Positions 53,732-64,000 of a stretch of DNA of 64,000 bases are shown here, piece by piece; the stretch's first letter is position 1; the number at the start of each line of letters is the position of its first letter. The stretch is from Arthonia radiata (taxonomy: Eukaryota; Ascomycota; Arthoniomycetes; Arthoniales; Arthoniaceae): contig PSQN01000013.1 in assembly GCA_002989075.1 (NCBI GenBank), positions 1,150,379 to 1,214,378 of the forward strand, written 5' to 3'. The notes below the pieces were generated by a model, which ran no database searches, had not been told where the DNA came from, and was given only the letters and a program-made list of their open reading frames with translations. The position numbers and the translations under genes are program-made.

Positions 53732-54960
53732 GTCTCAAACGATGCTCGTGGCGCGATAATGTTTGGCAATCATATCACACGCGCCGTAAACAGATCTTGA
53801 CGCGGTGTCGGCTGAAGTTTTCCTTGAGTGAAATGTTATGCTTGCGCTGTAGGCAGGATGTTGTGTGTATACTTGTTCTGCACCTAAGGCGATCTTGTGC
53901 GCGTTGTTTACTCGGTATGTTTTGTGGCAGTTGTGAGCCTTAGAATGGGTCTTGAAATCGCATGGACGTGCCCAAACAGGCAATGGCTCCCTCGGTGAAG
54001 CTTACAGCTCTGGTCGCTGAACACGATGTGCGGGACGATCTGGACTGCAGCAAGTCTTGCTGATAGTCTTTCGAAATGTGGAGAGCTTTGTGTATGATAT
54101 CTTTGACTTCTGCTATAATTCAGAGAGTATTTACGCCAGGTCAACGCTTGTGAGGACGGAAGATTCGGAGTGAAATGAGCCGTGCTCTGTGAGAGATCGA
54201 CGCGTCAAAAATTGTATGGACGTGTCGCCTCGGTTGAAAAGCGGATCGAACTATTCAGACCTGCAAAAGATAGTACTGTTCGAAAGTAACCCTGAGCCGA
54301 AGTGTTGGAAGGGGAGGCAGTAAAGATTGGATTTGGGTGGAAACGGTCTGGTATTGTCGAGGTGATAGTGTTTATCGTACGCCACGGCTTGTGTAGATCG
54401 TCGTGGAGCACTTCGAAGGCAGAAAAAGCTAATGTTCTCTCACCATTGCAATTCAATGGCGTAGGCGTAGGCAGCCAAGGTCACGACGTGCGTGGGTGAC
54501 GACAAGGTGAGGTACGTCGAGCGCGTCGCGTACAAGGTGGGTTTTGATGGTTTCCTTCGCGAAGCCGCACCTCTCAATCAGATGCGCAAGTACTGAACTG
54601 GAGGTGGGCGCCGAGTCTCACTTAAGAGCTCTTGCGTGAAGTGACATTGCTCTGGCGCATTGGTAAAAAGGTCGCGGCACTCGGAAGTGGCTCCGCAAGT
54701 CTCGAGTCAGCGAGCAGCACAACACGTGGATCTTTACGCATCAGCAGTGCTTCTGAACACGCATGAGAAAGGGAATTATTTGCGTCTGTAAGATCCTCAT
54801 CTATTACTTAGTAGTACAAAAAGTGCCGGTTAGCATTACCAGACATGATATGCCAACCACCCGTGCTAAAAAAGCGCCGACGCTATGTATCAGATTCCAT
54901 AAACACACGCTCCGGACGCTCTCATCAGTGCTTGAAGAGCTCAAGTGAAGGACGTTGTCG
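53732..54960. other. Intergenic
   Basis: A 1.2-kb gap between two minus-strand genes. It contains the Rad53-like promoter. One ACGCGT hexamer (MCB-type core) lies at about 54200. No gene seen. Confidence 0.5.
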
Positions 54961-57186
54961 TCATATGTTGCCGTAGAGCTTCTTTGTTGGAAGCTCTTCG
55001 ACATCTTCGTGCCACTCTCCAGGAGTCATATCAATCAATATATGCTGAGGGCTTGGCTTCTGATGCACATCTTCACAACCCGTAGGGGCTCGACACTGCT
55101 CCCTTGACTCTGCGGGCGCTGTGCGCCAAACCACTTCGCGTATCTCCTTCCCTACCTTCTCGACAGCATCCATAGCCCAAAGCACATCAAGATGTTCGTA
55201 GCCCTCGATGATCTTGCTATGAACGACATTGACATGGGGTTCACGACCGCGCTCAAAGCGTCGCAAGAAGCGCCGACCGTCAACCAAGTTGTCAAGGCCA
55301 GCAATCCAAAATGCCATTGGGGGCGCCCGCTCGTCGTACCAAGCGTATCGGCCATGGTCTCGGTGGAAATGCCCAGTGCAATGGCAGGATAAATCAGCAA
55401 CGCTCTGTGCGTTGGGTTTCAGGTTGAAGTAATCATCTTCCTCTTCGTCCTCCTCGTCCTCCAATTCACCCTCAGCCCTAGTCGCCAAGATACATCTCTG
55501 CTTGCAGAAGCATTCTCGTCCGAGCCACCAGCGCATACTTTCGGTGCTTACGAGTGTAGGTGAAAATTGGAACATTCGATCTCGGAGGTCGAGCTCCCAC
55601 CGTTCGTCAGAGAAGCTGAAGAGAAACGAAAACACTCGATAGGCGAGCGCCGAGGACAGCCGAGCAGGTAAATATTCCATAGCAGTTCGCATGAGCGGCA
55701 CGAACGCATGTATGCCGAATATCAAACGCCACATGCTGGGCGAGACGACTCGCATGATCTTCCAGTAAAACTTGGTGATGAGCGAGCCAGCATACACCGC
55801 TGGGGCCAGAGCGCAAAAGACGCTGATCTTCTCACCGATGTCAGGGCGTTGCTCCTTCGCAAGGGCCACGAAAGTCTGTGTCGTGCCTTGCGAGTGGCAT
55901 GCTAATCCCAGCTTTGGGAATCCGGTTTCTTCTAGCACGCGAGAGATGAGCGCAGGTAAGTCCATTACCCCCATTTGACGGATGTTCCAAGCCCACATTC
56001 TGGGGTCGCTGTAGTTTAGAAGATTGTGCTGAGGCTTGAAGCCGCATCGGTTGTTACCTATCCAGACATCGTAGCCAGACTTAGCCAGAAAAAACGCCAG
56101 ACTATCATCGTCATTGCAACAATATGCACCGCCGGATTGTAGCAAGCCGTGCATGAGCAAGACGGGGTACTTCTTTTCCCCATCAGGATATTGGCTGCCA
56201 CTTGCGCCTTTCTTGCGACCATCTTCGACAAATCCTTGGCGGAAAACGTCGGCAGACTTCGCTTGTCGCAGATCAGGTCTTGCCCGTGTCTGTTCCCGGG
56301 GATCAAAGATGTGCCAGAGCTGGATGACGAAGCCATCTTCAGTTTGAACGTCAAACTCTTCCAGATCCAACCCTACTCGCCTCGCGTAATATCCAGCGTC
56401 GCATACGAGCTTGTCGGGACCGCCTTCGAGTGGTGGAAATCTTTTGCTGCTACTCTCGCCGTGCTCTTGAGTATCCGCGCCAGAAAGCCGCCTCTTCCTA
56501 CGCTGCGCTTGCTGCTGCCATATTTGCTCCTCTTCTTTCCTTTTTCGCTTTCTTCTCTTTTCTTCCTCGTAGAAGGGTCTTCGGGAGTCTGGATCTCGCA
56601 ATCGGAGCCTCGTTTTGAGATTCCCCCAAACCAATGGCATGCTTGTAAACAGGCTTCCAAGTACGATGACAATAAGGAAGCAGAGTGAGAGCCAGAAAGC
56701 AGATACCCGGAAGAACCAACATTGTAATCCCCTGAAAAAGCTGGGAGGTCCGTACACTGGCATAGGTGGGAACAGCGGGTTGGTATATGACGGAGCGACA
56801 GAATCGCGCAGAGGTCCGCTTTCGGATACGATGTGGTCACTCTTTGGCAAAGCTCCGTGTAATGTTCCATCTTTTGCTTCGCGCGTCCCCGCTACCAGAG
56901 GCTCTCTCGACGAAGGATCCTTGCCCTGCATACGATCTCTCAAATCATTGAGCTTGAGAGCCTCGTCTACAGGCACGGCCGGTAGCCTCTGTCCATTTGC
57001 GGTCTCGATAACAGGATCTTGGCCGGTAACAAATTTTGCTTCTACTGCATCTTTTGAGAGCGCGTCTATGTTGTCATTCTCATGGTCGCGATATCCGAGT
57101 CGTTCAGCTTGTTGTGCGAAGTCGAGCGCGGCGCGGGCTCTGGGGTCTGTTCGCTTAGCGGGCGGGTTTAAGGGTGAGGCTGGCAT
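54961..57186 (-). CDS. Membrane-anchored lipid-ester hydrolase (Tgl1/Yeh-like lipase)
   Basis: Alpha/beta-hydrolase of the AB-hydrolase lipase family, which includes yeast steryl ester hydrolases Tgl1, Yeh1 and Yeh2. Single exon, 741 aa. The first ~160 residues are polar; one membrane segment follows (AFWLSLCFLIVIVLGSLF, ~163-180), then a very basic stretch (EEEKRRKRKRKEEE). The lipase domain starts near residue 262 (YYARRVGLDLEEFDVQTEDG) with the oxyanion-loop motif LLMHGLLQSGG. The nucleophile elbow is CHSQGT (Ser432). It also has DVWIGNNRCGFKPQHNLL and the late YEHLDVLWAMD, which contains the likely catalytic His. An acidic insert (EDEEDEEEDD) lies between the two catalytic halves. The anchor suggests lipid droplets, ER or plasma membrane; substrate is inferred. 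Confidence 0.9.
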   Translation of the reverse strand: MPASPLNPPAKRTDPRARAALDFAQQAERLGYRDHENDNIDALSKDAVEAKFVTGQDPVIETANGQRLPAVPVDEALKLNDLRDRMQGKDPSSREPLVAGTREAKDGTLHGALPKSDHIVSESGPLRDSVAPSYTNPLFPPMPVYGPPSFFRGLQCWFFRVSAFWLSLCFLIVIVLGSLFTSMPLVWGNLKTRLRLRDPDSRRPFYEEEKRRKRKRKEEEQIWQQQAQRRKRRLSGADTQEHGESSSKRFPPLEGGPDKLVCDAGYYARRVGLDLEEFDVQTEDGFVIQLWHIFDPREQTRARPDLRQAKSADVFRQGFVEDGRKKGASGSQYPDGEKKYPVLLMHGLLQSGGAYCCNDDDSLAFFLAKSGYDVWIGNNRCGFKPQHNLLNYSDPRMWAWNIRQMGVMDLPALISRVLEETGFPKLGLACHSQGTTQTFVALAKEQRPDIGEKISVFCALAPAVYAGSLITKFYWKIMRVVSPSMWRLIFGIHAFVPLMRTAMEYLPARLSSALAYRVFSFLFSFSDERWELDLRDRMFQFSPTLVSTESMRWWLGRECFCKQRCILATRAEGELEDEEDEEEDDYFNLKPNAQSVADLSCHCTGHFHRDHGRYAWYDERAPPMAFWIAGLDNLVDGRRFLRRFERGREPHVNVVHSKIIEGYEHLDVLWAMDAVEKVGKEIREVVWRTAPAESREQCRAPTGCEDVHQKPSPQHILIDMTPGEWHEDVEELPTKKLYGNI

Positions 57187-57989
57187 AGTTATCGTGCGGA
57201 TAAAGTAAGATTCTCAACGTGGGCTAGGCGTGCCATGCGACAAAGAAAGAGCCAGCGTGCAGGCCGCCAGAAGATAAGAAAAGGCACAGAAGGATCGTAT
57301 CAGCTAGGGACAGCTGGTGCGAATTGTTTTTCTTTGCATTCGAGGTCAGGGGCGCATTCGAAACAGGTCAGGACGGTTGGTGGTGGTTGTGCAAATAGAA
57401 TCTAGAGAGCAGACGATATGTTTGACAAGCTCTGACATTGATTCCAATGAAGCATTTCTCGCATCGGCCACTGTTTAGATATGACGTGTATCCTTGTCGC
57501 TGCTGTCAGTCCTTGGTCACGCTAAACTATATCTCCTCTGGCTCAATCCACAGATCGGGTAATTGGGTACAATTCAATCTGACACGTGACAGCAACAGAG
57601 CCAAGCTCTTCAACCGCACTCAAGCCGCGTCCCAAGCATCTCCAGACTCTCCACTTCACCAAAGCAGTCGGAAACGTCTGATCATTCTTACACTTGCGGG
57701 GACCCATACGTCTTGGCCCCTGCAAATGCTTCCTGTTAAAGCATCATGACAGTGTGTCCTCCGTTCACTTGGGCCGGCCTCTCCTCTCGTTGAAATACAT
57801 TTCCTATGGCTCTTTGTCCACATGTTGGTCTGTCTTTCACCTCGCTGACTGCTTTGCTTACTACACCACCGCTTGCAAAATTTGCGTCACTTGCTTTGTC
57901 TGAGCACTACATTGTTAATTGTGCATTTCTGTTCAAAAGCATGTTGTGTATGATAAATTGAGCTTCTTCAAGCCACCATTATTGTAGGC
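57187..57989. other. Divergent intergenic region
   Basis: About 800 bp between the lipase and the MFS gene, head to head. No gene seen; presumed promoters. Confidence 0.5.
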
Positions 57990-60396
57990 ATGAGCGGACC
58001 TCGCTTGAGTAGACCTCGTGGCTTCGTCCAAAGCTCACATATTTCTAGCAATATGGCACCCTCCAGGTCCAACAGTCAGGGTTCTGCTCGGAGCGAGAAG
58101 CATGATAGCAGACCGCACACACCGGAGCAATCGCAAGCTGCTGCCAGCCCACCGAGATCCAAAGCGACCCTAGGTATTCTTAGGGACTGGGAGACCGACT
58201 CTGTACCCGGTGAGTAGACTCCTTCTTTGATCCTGCAGTGATAGACGCTAACGCGGATCAGGGTCTGTCTTCCTCCTTTCCGGTCCGCCTGGCGCAGAGA
58301 AGAAGAATGCTCCGCTCGGTGTTAAGCATGCACCAAGGCGACCTTCCGCCTCTAAAGCGCCATCGTCCGCCGCTACACCCATGCAAAGCCCCGGAGAAGT
58401 GGGCAGTCCTCGCACACCCGTCAAGAAGAAAACCGCGGATGGCAAGACGATATTGGATCCTCAGCCCGATGAAACAAAAAATGATCCTCTGAACTGGTCA
58501 ATGATGTACAGAAATCTTTCACTGCTGTCGCTCGGTCTCTACTGCATGGTTGGTGGGGGTATGACGCCCGTTCTTGCCGCAGGATTCAACAAGGTCGCGG
58601 CGCAATACAATGTTGAAGTAACAAAGGTTGCTCTCACTACAGGCTTGTACATGCTTGGGTTAGGCGTCGGCAGCGTCATTATGTCACCAACCGCCATCAT
58701 ATTCGGCAAGAGGCCTGTCTACCTCGCAACAGCAGTCATGTTTATTCTGACATCCATCTGGTGTGCGGCGTCGCCAACCTACAATTCGCTTCTGATTGCA
58801 CGAATCTTTCAAGGCATCTCTGTCAGTCCTACGGAATGTCTGCCGTCGTCCTCGATCGCGGAGATCTTCTTCCTGCACGAGAGAGCCTATCGGCTAGGCA
58901 TTTACACTCTATTGCTATTAAGCGGCAAGAATCTGGTGCCTTTGGTCAGCGCTGCGATAATGCAGTCGATGAGCTGGCGCTGGGTGTTCTGGATTGTCGC
59001 AATTGTTGTGGGCTTTTGTCTCGGCCTGCTATTCTTCTTCGTCCCCGAAACATTCTGGGACCGCGCTCCGCGACCTCCTCCTCAACGTCACCGAGATGAG
59101 AAAGATCGTCCTGGTCTCTTCTCACGTCAGCTCTCCGCGCTGACACTAGGCCTGCGGTCCCCGAAGCCTGCTCGTGAGAGCGATGAAAAGACCGCCGTTT
59201 CCGACTCTGACTCAGACAATACCGAGCGCCCGCAGAATCGACGAGCACCTTCGTCAGAGACGGCTCGTGCGCCGTCAATGTCGCCGTCTCGGCCGTCTAT
59301 CAGCTCCATGCAATCGCGTTTCCACCTTGACGAGCATGACCGAGCTCACCTTGAGAAGGTGGACGAGGTAGAGGACGACGACGACACTGCGGAGCGTCCA
59401 CAGCCTACATTTCCCACGATTGATACGACGATTGCGCAGACCGACTTTGCAGACCCGCAAGATGCGCATAAGCCCACCTCACCATCTCGCCTCGAAGCAG
59501 GTCAGCAGCAGCAAAACATGCTCAGTCCCGCTATGGCTGCCCGGAGCAGAAGCGCACAGAAGAGTCCTGCAGTCCAGACTCCCTCATCTGCTCATCAGGC
59601 ACTGTCATTGGACCCATACACGGCTTATTACCAGCAAGCTGCGCCGAAAGGCTTTGTTGCTTCTCTGAAGCCATTCGATGGACGGTTGAACCATCACCCT
59701 TGGTGGCGGATCGCCCTCCGTCCGTTCATCTTGTACACCTATCCAGCGATTTTGTGGTCTTCGGCCGTTTACGCCCTCTCCATTGGGTGGCTCATCGTGC
59801 TGTCCGAATCGGTCGCCCACATCTACCAGTCGCCAGAAACCTACAATTTCACTTCCCTCCAAGCCGGTCTTGTATATATCTCGCCATTCATCGGTGGCAT
59901 TTGCGGCACTGCCATTGCCGGCAAAGTCTCCGATGTCATTGTTCGGGCCATGACCAGAAAGAACGGGGGACTGTACGAGCCAGAGTTTCGCCTCGTCATG
60001 GCCATTCCCGTCACTATCGCAACTGTCATTGGCCTCATGGGTTACGGTTGGAGCGTCGAGGAGCACGACAAGTGGATCGTGCCCACTGTCTTCTTCGGCA
60101 TCATCTCTTTTGGATGCTCTCTTGGATCTACAACAGCGATCACCTTCGCAGTCGACAGCTATAGGATGTATGCCGGGCCCGCGCTCGTGACGCTGAATTT
60201 CTCCAAGAATATCCTCCATGGTCTGGTGTTCAGTCTGTTTTTCACTAACTGGCTGGAGCATCAAGGACCTCGAAAGGTCTTTGTCGTGCTCGGTGGCATT
60301 CAGATCGCCTTCTTGATATCCACAATACCGATGTACATTTATGGAAAGCGTGCGCGCATGTGGACGACACGGAAGAAGTATGCCGAGAGGATATGA
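57990..60396 (+). CDS. MFS transporter (DHA1-like) with large central loop
   Basis: Proton-coupled drug/metabolite carrier type. Exons are 57990-58209 and 58262-60396; the 52-nt intron has donor GTGAGT and branch CTAAC; 784 aa. A ~150-residue disordered, Ser/Pro/Lys-rich N-terminus precedes the fungal MFS signature DPLNWS (148-153). Six membrane helices follow; motifs include GKRPVYLATAVMF and LLIARIFQGISVSPTECLP. The TM6-TM7 loop is very long (~190 residues): Arg/Ser/Pro-rich with an acidic patch (KVDEVEDDDD), probably regulatory. The second six-helix half runs from HPWWRIALRPFILYTYPAIL to the end. A second in-frame ATG at 58053 is an alternative start. The substrate cannot be told from sequence. 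Confidence 0.9.
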
Positions 60397-60956
60397 GATT
60401 TGTTCATCTATCCTTGCTGTCGGATACTGAGCACATGGCGTTGGATAAAATTAGCGCATATTAGCGCAACACATGGGTTGTACAATAGATAGATGATGAT
60501 CACGGAACATAGATAGACAACGGTACACGTAAAGACTTCCACACTCGCTACACGTGCTCATAAAACGTAATTAGGTTGTGCGATTTCAGCGGGCTGTAGG
60601 GGGTCACTCCCTGCCTTGACCATACTGAGGAAGACGCAAGTTCCCGAGCTAGCAGTAACGCGCGCAAAAAATGCAACAGTAGTAGAACTCAGGGGCATGA
60701 TCATGCCCTCGAATGGACCTCCTAGAGTCAAAAAGCGTCGGTCATTCGACCAGGCGCGCGCTGTGGCATCTATACTAAACTAGCTTCGACAGCAAGAGGT
60801 TTCCCATCGTATCAAGCCAAAATCCAGCGCCTTGGGCGGCCTCAATTCTTCAGGGGCTGTGGAGAGTCAAGGAGCGGGTTCGGACGCCGTGCCCGGGCTG
60901 TTCGTGCCCCAAAAAACATCACCCAGAACAGTCGGAGCACGCCAAAAAGACGAGAA
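60397..60956. other. Intergenic
   Basis: About 560 bp between the MFS gene and the tRNA. It has a short direct repeat, TTAGCGCA, twice at about 60448-60468. Nothing else recognised. Confidence 0.5.
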
Positions 60957-61045
60957 CCTCAATCCTGGATTCGAACCAGGGTTACCAGAAGCTTTGAAAG
61001 CTTAGATATCAAAATCTGGAGTGATAACCACTACACTAATTGAGG
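60957..61045 (-). tRNA. tRNA-Gln (anticodon UUG) with intron
   Basis: The 89-nt minus-strand sequence folds as a tRNA: acceptor stem CCTCAAT/ATTGAGG (7 bp), D arm GTG...CAC, anticodon stem CCAGA/TCTGG, and T arm CCTGG-TTCGAAT-CCAGG. The anticodon loop reads TT-TTG-A, giving UUG (Gln). It is followed one base after the anticodon by an 18-nt insert, TATCTAAGCTTTCAAAGC, the normal position for a tRNA intron. A TTTTT pol III terminator lies a few bases downstream on the minus strand. Confidence 0.88.
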
Positions 61046-61779
61046 GTGATGAGGTCACGATGTTGGAAACCATCGTCCGCGACGTGTAAAATTTGGCGGT
61101 GGATATCAAAGCTGAAAATTTACGAATATATTCTTGCAAAAATGCCAGAGAAATTTGTCTTGCTCTTGATTCTCTGGACTGAGAGACTTTTCTTCCTAAT
61201 TTTCTAGGAATTTCACAGCCGAGGGAAGCAAGAGGGGGCGTGTTACCCAAGAATGACCCCTCGAAAAGGTATTTCCCAAAGGGGTTAGCTTTATACTGTG
61301 GCCGATGTACCGAAAGACATTAAGACATAGATTTTGGGCGACTTGACTTGCATGAAAGCGCCACGATAAGGCACGAGGGCTCGTTTGACTTACCTCTTTG
61401 GCGCTTGTCTACTTCCATCTTCCCGAGCGGTGGGGCGAGGCGTCGTCCGTTATGTTAAGGAGTGCCCTCTTAACACTTGCTGCAGTACCGCATCAACTTT
61501 GCGTGCTCTACTCCTGTGCCTCCTTTTTGGCAGACGTTCGCGTTATATCGTCTGCGCGTCGTTCTGTCTTCATTCTTACTGACACAGCCCAAAAGTCCTT
61601 AAACCGTGCGAGAGCAATGTAGCACCAAATGGCTTGGTAGTGCCACGTAAGCTACTCGATGTCTGGGTCCAGGCAAACTACTTTTCAAATTAAAACTGTT
61701 TTTTTGGAAATGTGTACCATTGCAGAAAAAAGGAAACCTTACAGAGGAACAGGTGTATATCTTGTGTCAGCGTGTGATA
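61046..61779. other. Intergenic
   Basis: Nothing recognised. It includes the region upstream of the tRNA and an A/T-rich stretch at about 61680-61740. Confidence 0.45.
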
Positions 61780-62140
61780 GGTAGAGCCAACTGTTATCAG
61801 CATCACTACACCACGTCAGCAATGCCACCAACGTAAGTAGCGCAAGCGAGGCTGACACTTCGAGTCCTTCGCCTGACTCAAAAGGAAAAGCCGCCCTGCG
61901 GACCTGCTGGACATGCTGGACATCTAGCTGATTGGTGGGACAGCAGCGCCTTGTGTGTCGGCAATCTGTCCTGTTATTAAGCACGATGCCACCAATATCC
62001 TCATCTCGTATTGGACTGCAATTACACAGCCAGGCTCACGACATAATGCAATGCTCCTTACGGAGTACCAGGCACGACGCATCCATGCGTGGCCCCAAGC
62101 CTCGTATCCCTCCAGGCACCGGAATTGGCTCCATGGTGCG
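61780..62140 (-). repeat. Decayed repeat, copy A
   Basis: Shares diverged but co-linear sequence with 63410-63760, including AGTCCTTCG, TCAAAAG, CCTGCG, TTGGAC-like and CACGATGCCACC islands. On the minus strand both translate to a similar fragment (DVQHVQQVRR here, DVQYVEHVRR in copy B). The family is unknown; too decayed to name. Confidence 0.5.
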
Positions 62141-62599
62141 TGCATGCGGGATAGACAGGTAAACAAAAGCTCCTAGGGTCAGCAACCCTGTCCTCCCAGG
62201 GTCCGCGGCTCCAAAATCCGGGGGCTCAAGTTGGGCTACGCTCGAGGCTGCCGACACCTATCCAGAAAGTTGTAAGCGCTTTTAGAGTCCTTCTCAAGAG
62301 GCTGCCGTACGTACCCCTGCGTGCCCGCATCATCGAGCCACTTCCGGTGCCTGCAGGGATACGAGAATTTCACCAGGACGCGATTGTAAACCTGAGTCAA
62401 CAGCTTGCAAAAAGGGCTGAATGATGACTTTCATCAGATACGTGTCTTTCTAAGCTCCTATGTTTCGTGTGTCGATATATGTTGTCGCACCTTGCTGAGC
62501 GTTGTTCAGTCTCCATTGTAGCGTTTAAAATTAACCAAGCACGTTGTTCATACATACCTCAAAAACTCTGTAATAGCATACTCACAAACATTACTAAAG
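62141..62599. other. Intergenic
   Basis: About 460 bp upstream of the small gene. Nothing recognised. Confidence 0.45.
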
Positions 62600-63144
62600 A
62601 TGTTTGAAGTAGCGTCAACATCCGCTGCTCTCGACTTGCCCGCTGATATCAAGGCCATGGTCACGACAGATGAAGTCGATGCAGCCGAGGTCGAGCGAAT
62701 GAGGGAGGACGCATCACTGCGAACTTGGGGAAAGGGCATAGAGGGTAGCAGAGCCTTGAAGGAGCACAACGGCAGGATTAGAAGTAACAAACAACGCGAA
62801 AAAGATCTCGCGGCCCGCAGAGCACAGCTCACTGGCGAGAATGTAGGTACGCATGCCGCTTCGTCGGTTGAGTCGAGACTCATGCTGTCTAGGATCGACC
62901 AGAACCAGATCCCCAGAATGATGGAGAGGCCAAAGAACAGGCGCGTGTGAAGGCAGAAGGCCTGTTAGGCAACTCCGGTTTAAACAAGTGGTGGAAGAAG
63001 GTCGGAAAAAAGGATGCGTTGACTGAGTTCAAGGATCATCCGGATGTGACGAAGCATCCAGAGGGCCCGTTAAGGACGAAAGCGATGCATCTGCTGCATT
63101 TAGACAAACATGTGCTGGAAAGCAAAGGTAAGGGAAAGGCGTAA
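62600..63144 (+). CDS. Small unidentified charged protein
   Basis: Not recognised. Two inferred exons, 62600-62842 and 62893-63144; the 50-nt intron has donor GTAGGT and ends GTCTAG, phase 0; 164 aa. The protein is helical and charged, with no signal peptide or membrane segment: VDAAEVERMREDASLRTWGK, then SNKQREKDLAARRAQLTGEN. The second exon has ARVKAEGLLGNSGLNKWWKK, DALTEFKDHPDVTKHPEGPL and LHLDKHVLESKGKGKA. It lies between two copies of a decayed repeat, in an otherwise gene-poor end of the window. The clean intron argues for a real gene. Confidence 0.6.
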
Positions 63145-63409
63145 CCTGGGCGTTAAAGACTGAGTGCAGGGAGGCGCCGGCAGTCCTGTAGATGCTGAAA
63201 CACACCACTGATTAGCCGTCAACATAAACAAAACTCGTCACGTTCAACACAGCGCGTTTGCAATGTGCATGGATACGAAAGCTGCTCACGGATCAGAACC
63301 TGAGTCGGCAACCGATCCTGATATCTACTATGCTAAAAGTGGCCTTAGCACATGATGCACGTGAGCGTTCATACTGTGCCTTTCGGTTGCCGAGCATTCA
63401 ACAACAGAA
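63145..63409. other. Intergenic
   Basis: The 3' flank of the small gene; nothing recognised. Confidence 0.4.
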
Positions 63410-63760
63410 TCATTCATCGTCGCCAGAGTCTTGACGTCCTCCGAGCAACGTCTCCAGCTCCAGCAAAGTCGGCTTCGCCAGTCCTTCGACGTTGCCATGG
63501 CTAGTTCAAAAGCACAATCGTTCCTGCGTACGTGCTCCACATATTGGACGTCCGGATGACAATTGTGCCAGCGCTTCCGTCCTCCAGCAGTCGGACACGC
63601 ATCTTGTAGGTTTGCAGGACCCCTTATGCGCACGATGCCACCGGAGTCATGTTCTTACAGCAAGGCTCGCAATATGAGTGCATTGTTCGTGAATAGGTAC
63701 GACTCGTCGGTGCATGGCCCACATCAAATACCATTGTGCGACCCGCACCGTATGCAAGAA
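63410..63760 (-). repeat. Decayed repeat, copy B
   Basis: Partner of the copy at 61780-62140, same orientation, on the other side of the small gene. See copy A for the shared islands. Similarity extends to the GCATGGCCC/GCGTGGCCC stretch on the right. Confidence 0.5.
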
Positions 63761-64000
63761 CGTGTTCTCATTATGCCCTGTAAACTCGCCACAATCTCAA
63801 GCCAACAGCTTGCAATTAAAAGTGCACGATCTCTATTTCTATAAGATACGTGCAGCCCCAAGGTCGCTACTTCGTTTGCTGCTATTCTTGTTCAGTCATA
63901 CCCCCAGCGTTGTTTCGTTATTTGATCCAAAAGTCACATCTTTCGCCATACCACACTTCAAGGGTTATTCAGAAGCCCAAAAGCTGCTTCTTTACAGCCC
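63761..64000. other. Window end, nothing recognised
   Basis: No gene or RNA seen in the last 240 bases. Confidence 0.4.

Noticed and set aside
54190-54210. ACGCGT as MCB cell-cycle element for the Rad53-like gene
   Set aside because: One copy about 470 bp upstream; no second element or conservation visible.
1-64000. CRISPR arrays, integrated viral or LTR-type elements, biosynthetic gene cluster
   Set aside because: No regular spacer repeats, no polymerase, integrase or capsid motifs, and no PKS/NRPS or terpene enzymes were seen; the genes are dispersed conserved genes.

Overview
This window looks like a stretch of nuclear chromosome from a filamentous ascomycete. The introns are short (about 50-120 nt, GT...AG, CTNAC-like branch sites) and genes lie on both strands. 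The gene set includes PalI, Atg29, a CFEM protein, nuclear-encoded mitochondrial SDH1 and ATP1, a Rad53-like kinase and fungal MFS carriers. A Dothideomycete (Capnodiales/Mycosphaerellales-like) is my best guess, from general resemblance only. No retroviral, LTR or capsid-type gene was recognised. I do not see a clear novel multi-gene defence or biosynthetic system; most genes are housekeeping or conserved fungal genes.

Layout. 1-3.1 kb: 3' part of an EF-hand MscS mechanosensitive channel gene (+). 4.0-6.6 kb: palI/RIM9 pH-signalling gene (-). 7.7-9.4 kb: atg29 autophagy gene (-), six exons including one of 10 nt. 9.9-12.4 kb: a large secreted protein (-). 12.4-16.7 kb: gene-poor. 16.7-17.0 kb: a small Cys-rich protein (+). 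17.9-20.1 kb: SDH1 (+). 20.6-21.3 kb: YAE1 (+), convergent with an acidic, unidentified nuclear-looking protein (21.7-23.9 kb, -). 24.6-26.7 kb: mitochondrial ABC1/UbiB-type kinase-like protein (-). 28.4-31.3 kb: conserved fungal coiled-coil protein (+). 31.8-34.3 kb: F-box-like/ankyrin protein (+) with a troubled gene model. 35.0-36.5 kb: secreted Ser/Thr-rich protein (+). 37.8-38.6 kb: unidentified 220-aa protein (+). 39.35-39.55 kb: simple repeat. 40.5-42.7 kb: acetyl-CoA transporter (-). 43.2-43.8 kb: CFEM protein (-). 45.2-46.1 kb and 46.4-47.3 kb: EMC3 (-) and signal peptidase subunit SPC2 (+), sharing a 257-bp divergent promoter. 47.7-50.0 kb: ATP1 (-), eight exons including one of 23 nt. 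50.5-53.7 kb: Rad53-like FHA kinase (-). 55.0-57.2 kb: lipid-ester lipase (-). 58.0-60.4 kb: MFS transporter (+). 61.0 kb: intron-containing tRNA-Gln (-). 62.6-63.1 kb: small unidentified protein (+) between two decayed copies of one repeat.

Functional themes: mitochondrial respiration (SDH1, ATP1, ABC1-like kinase), ER membrane and secretory biogenesis (EMC3, SPC2, acetyl-CoA transporter), and signalling or stress (PalI, Atg29, Rad53-like, MscS). These genes are not obviously co-regulated except for the EMC3/SPC2 pair. All exon borders were inferred by eye from splice signals, phase and family similarity.
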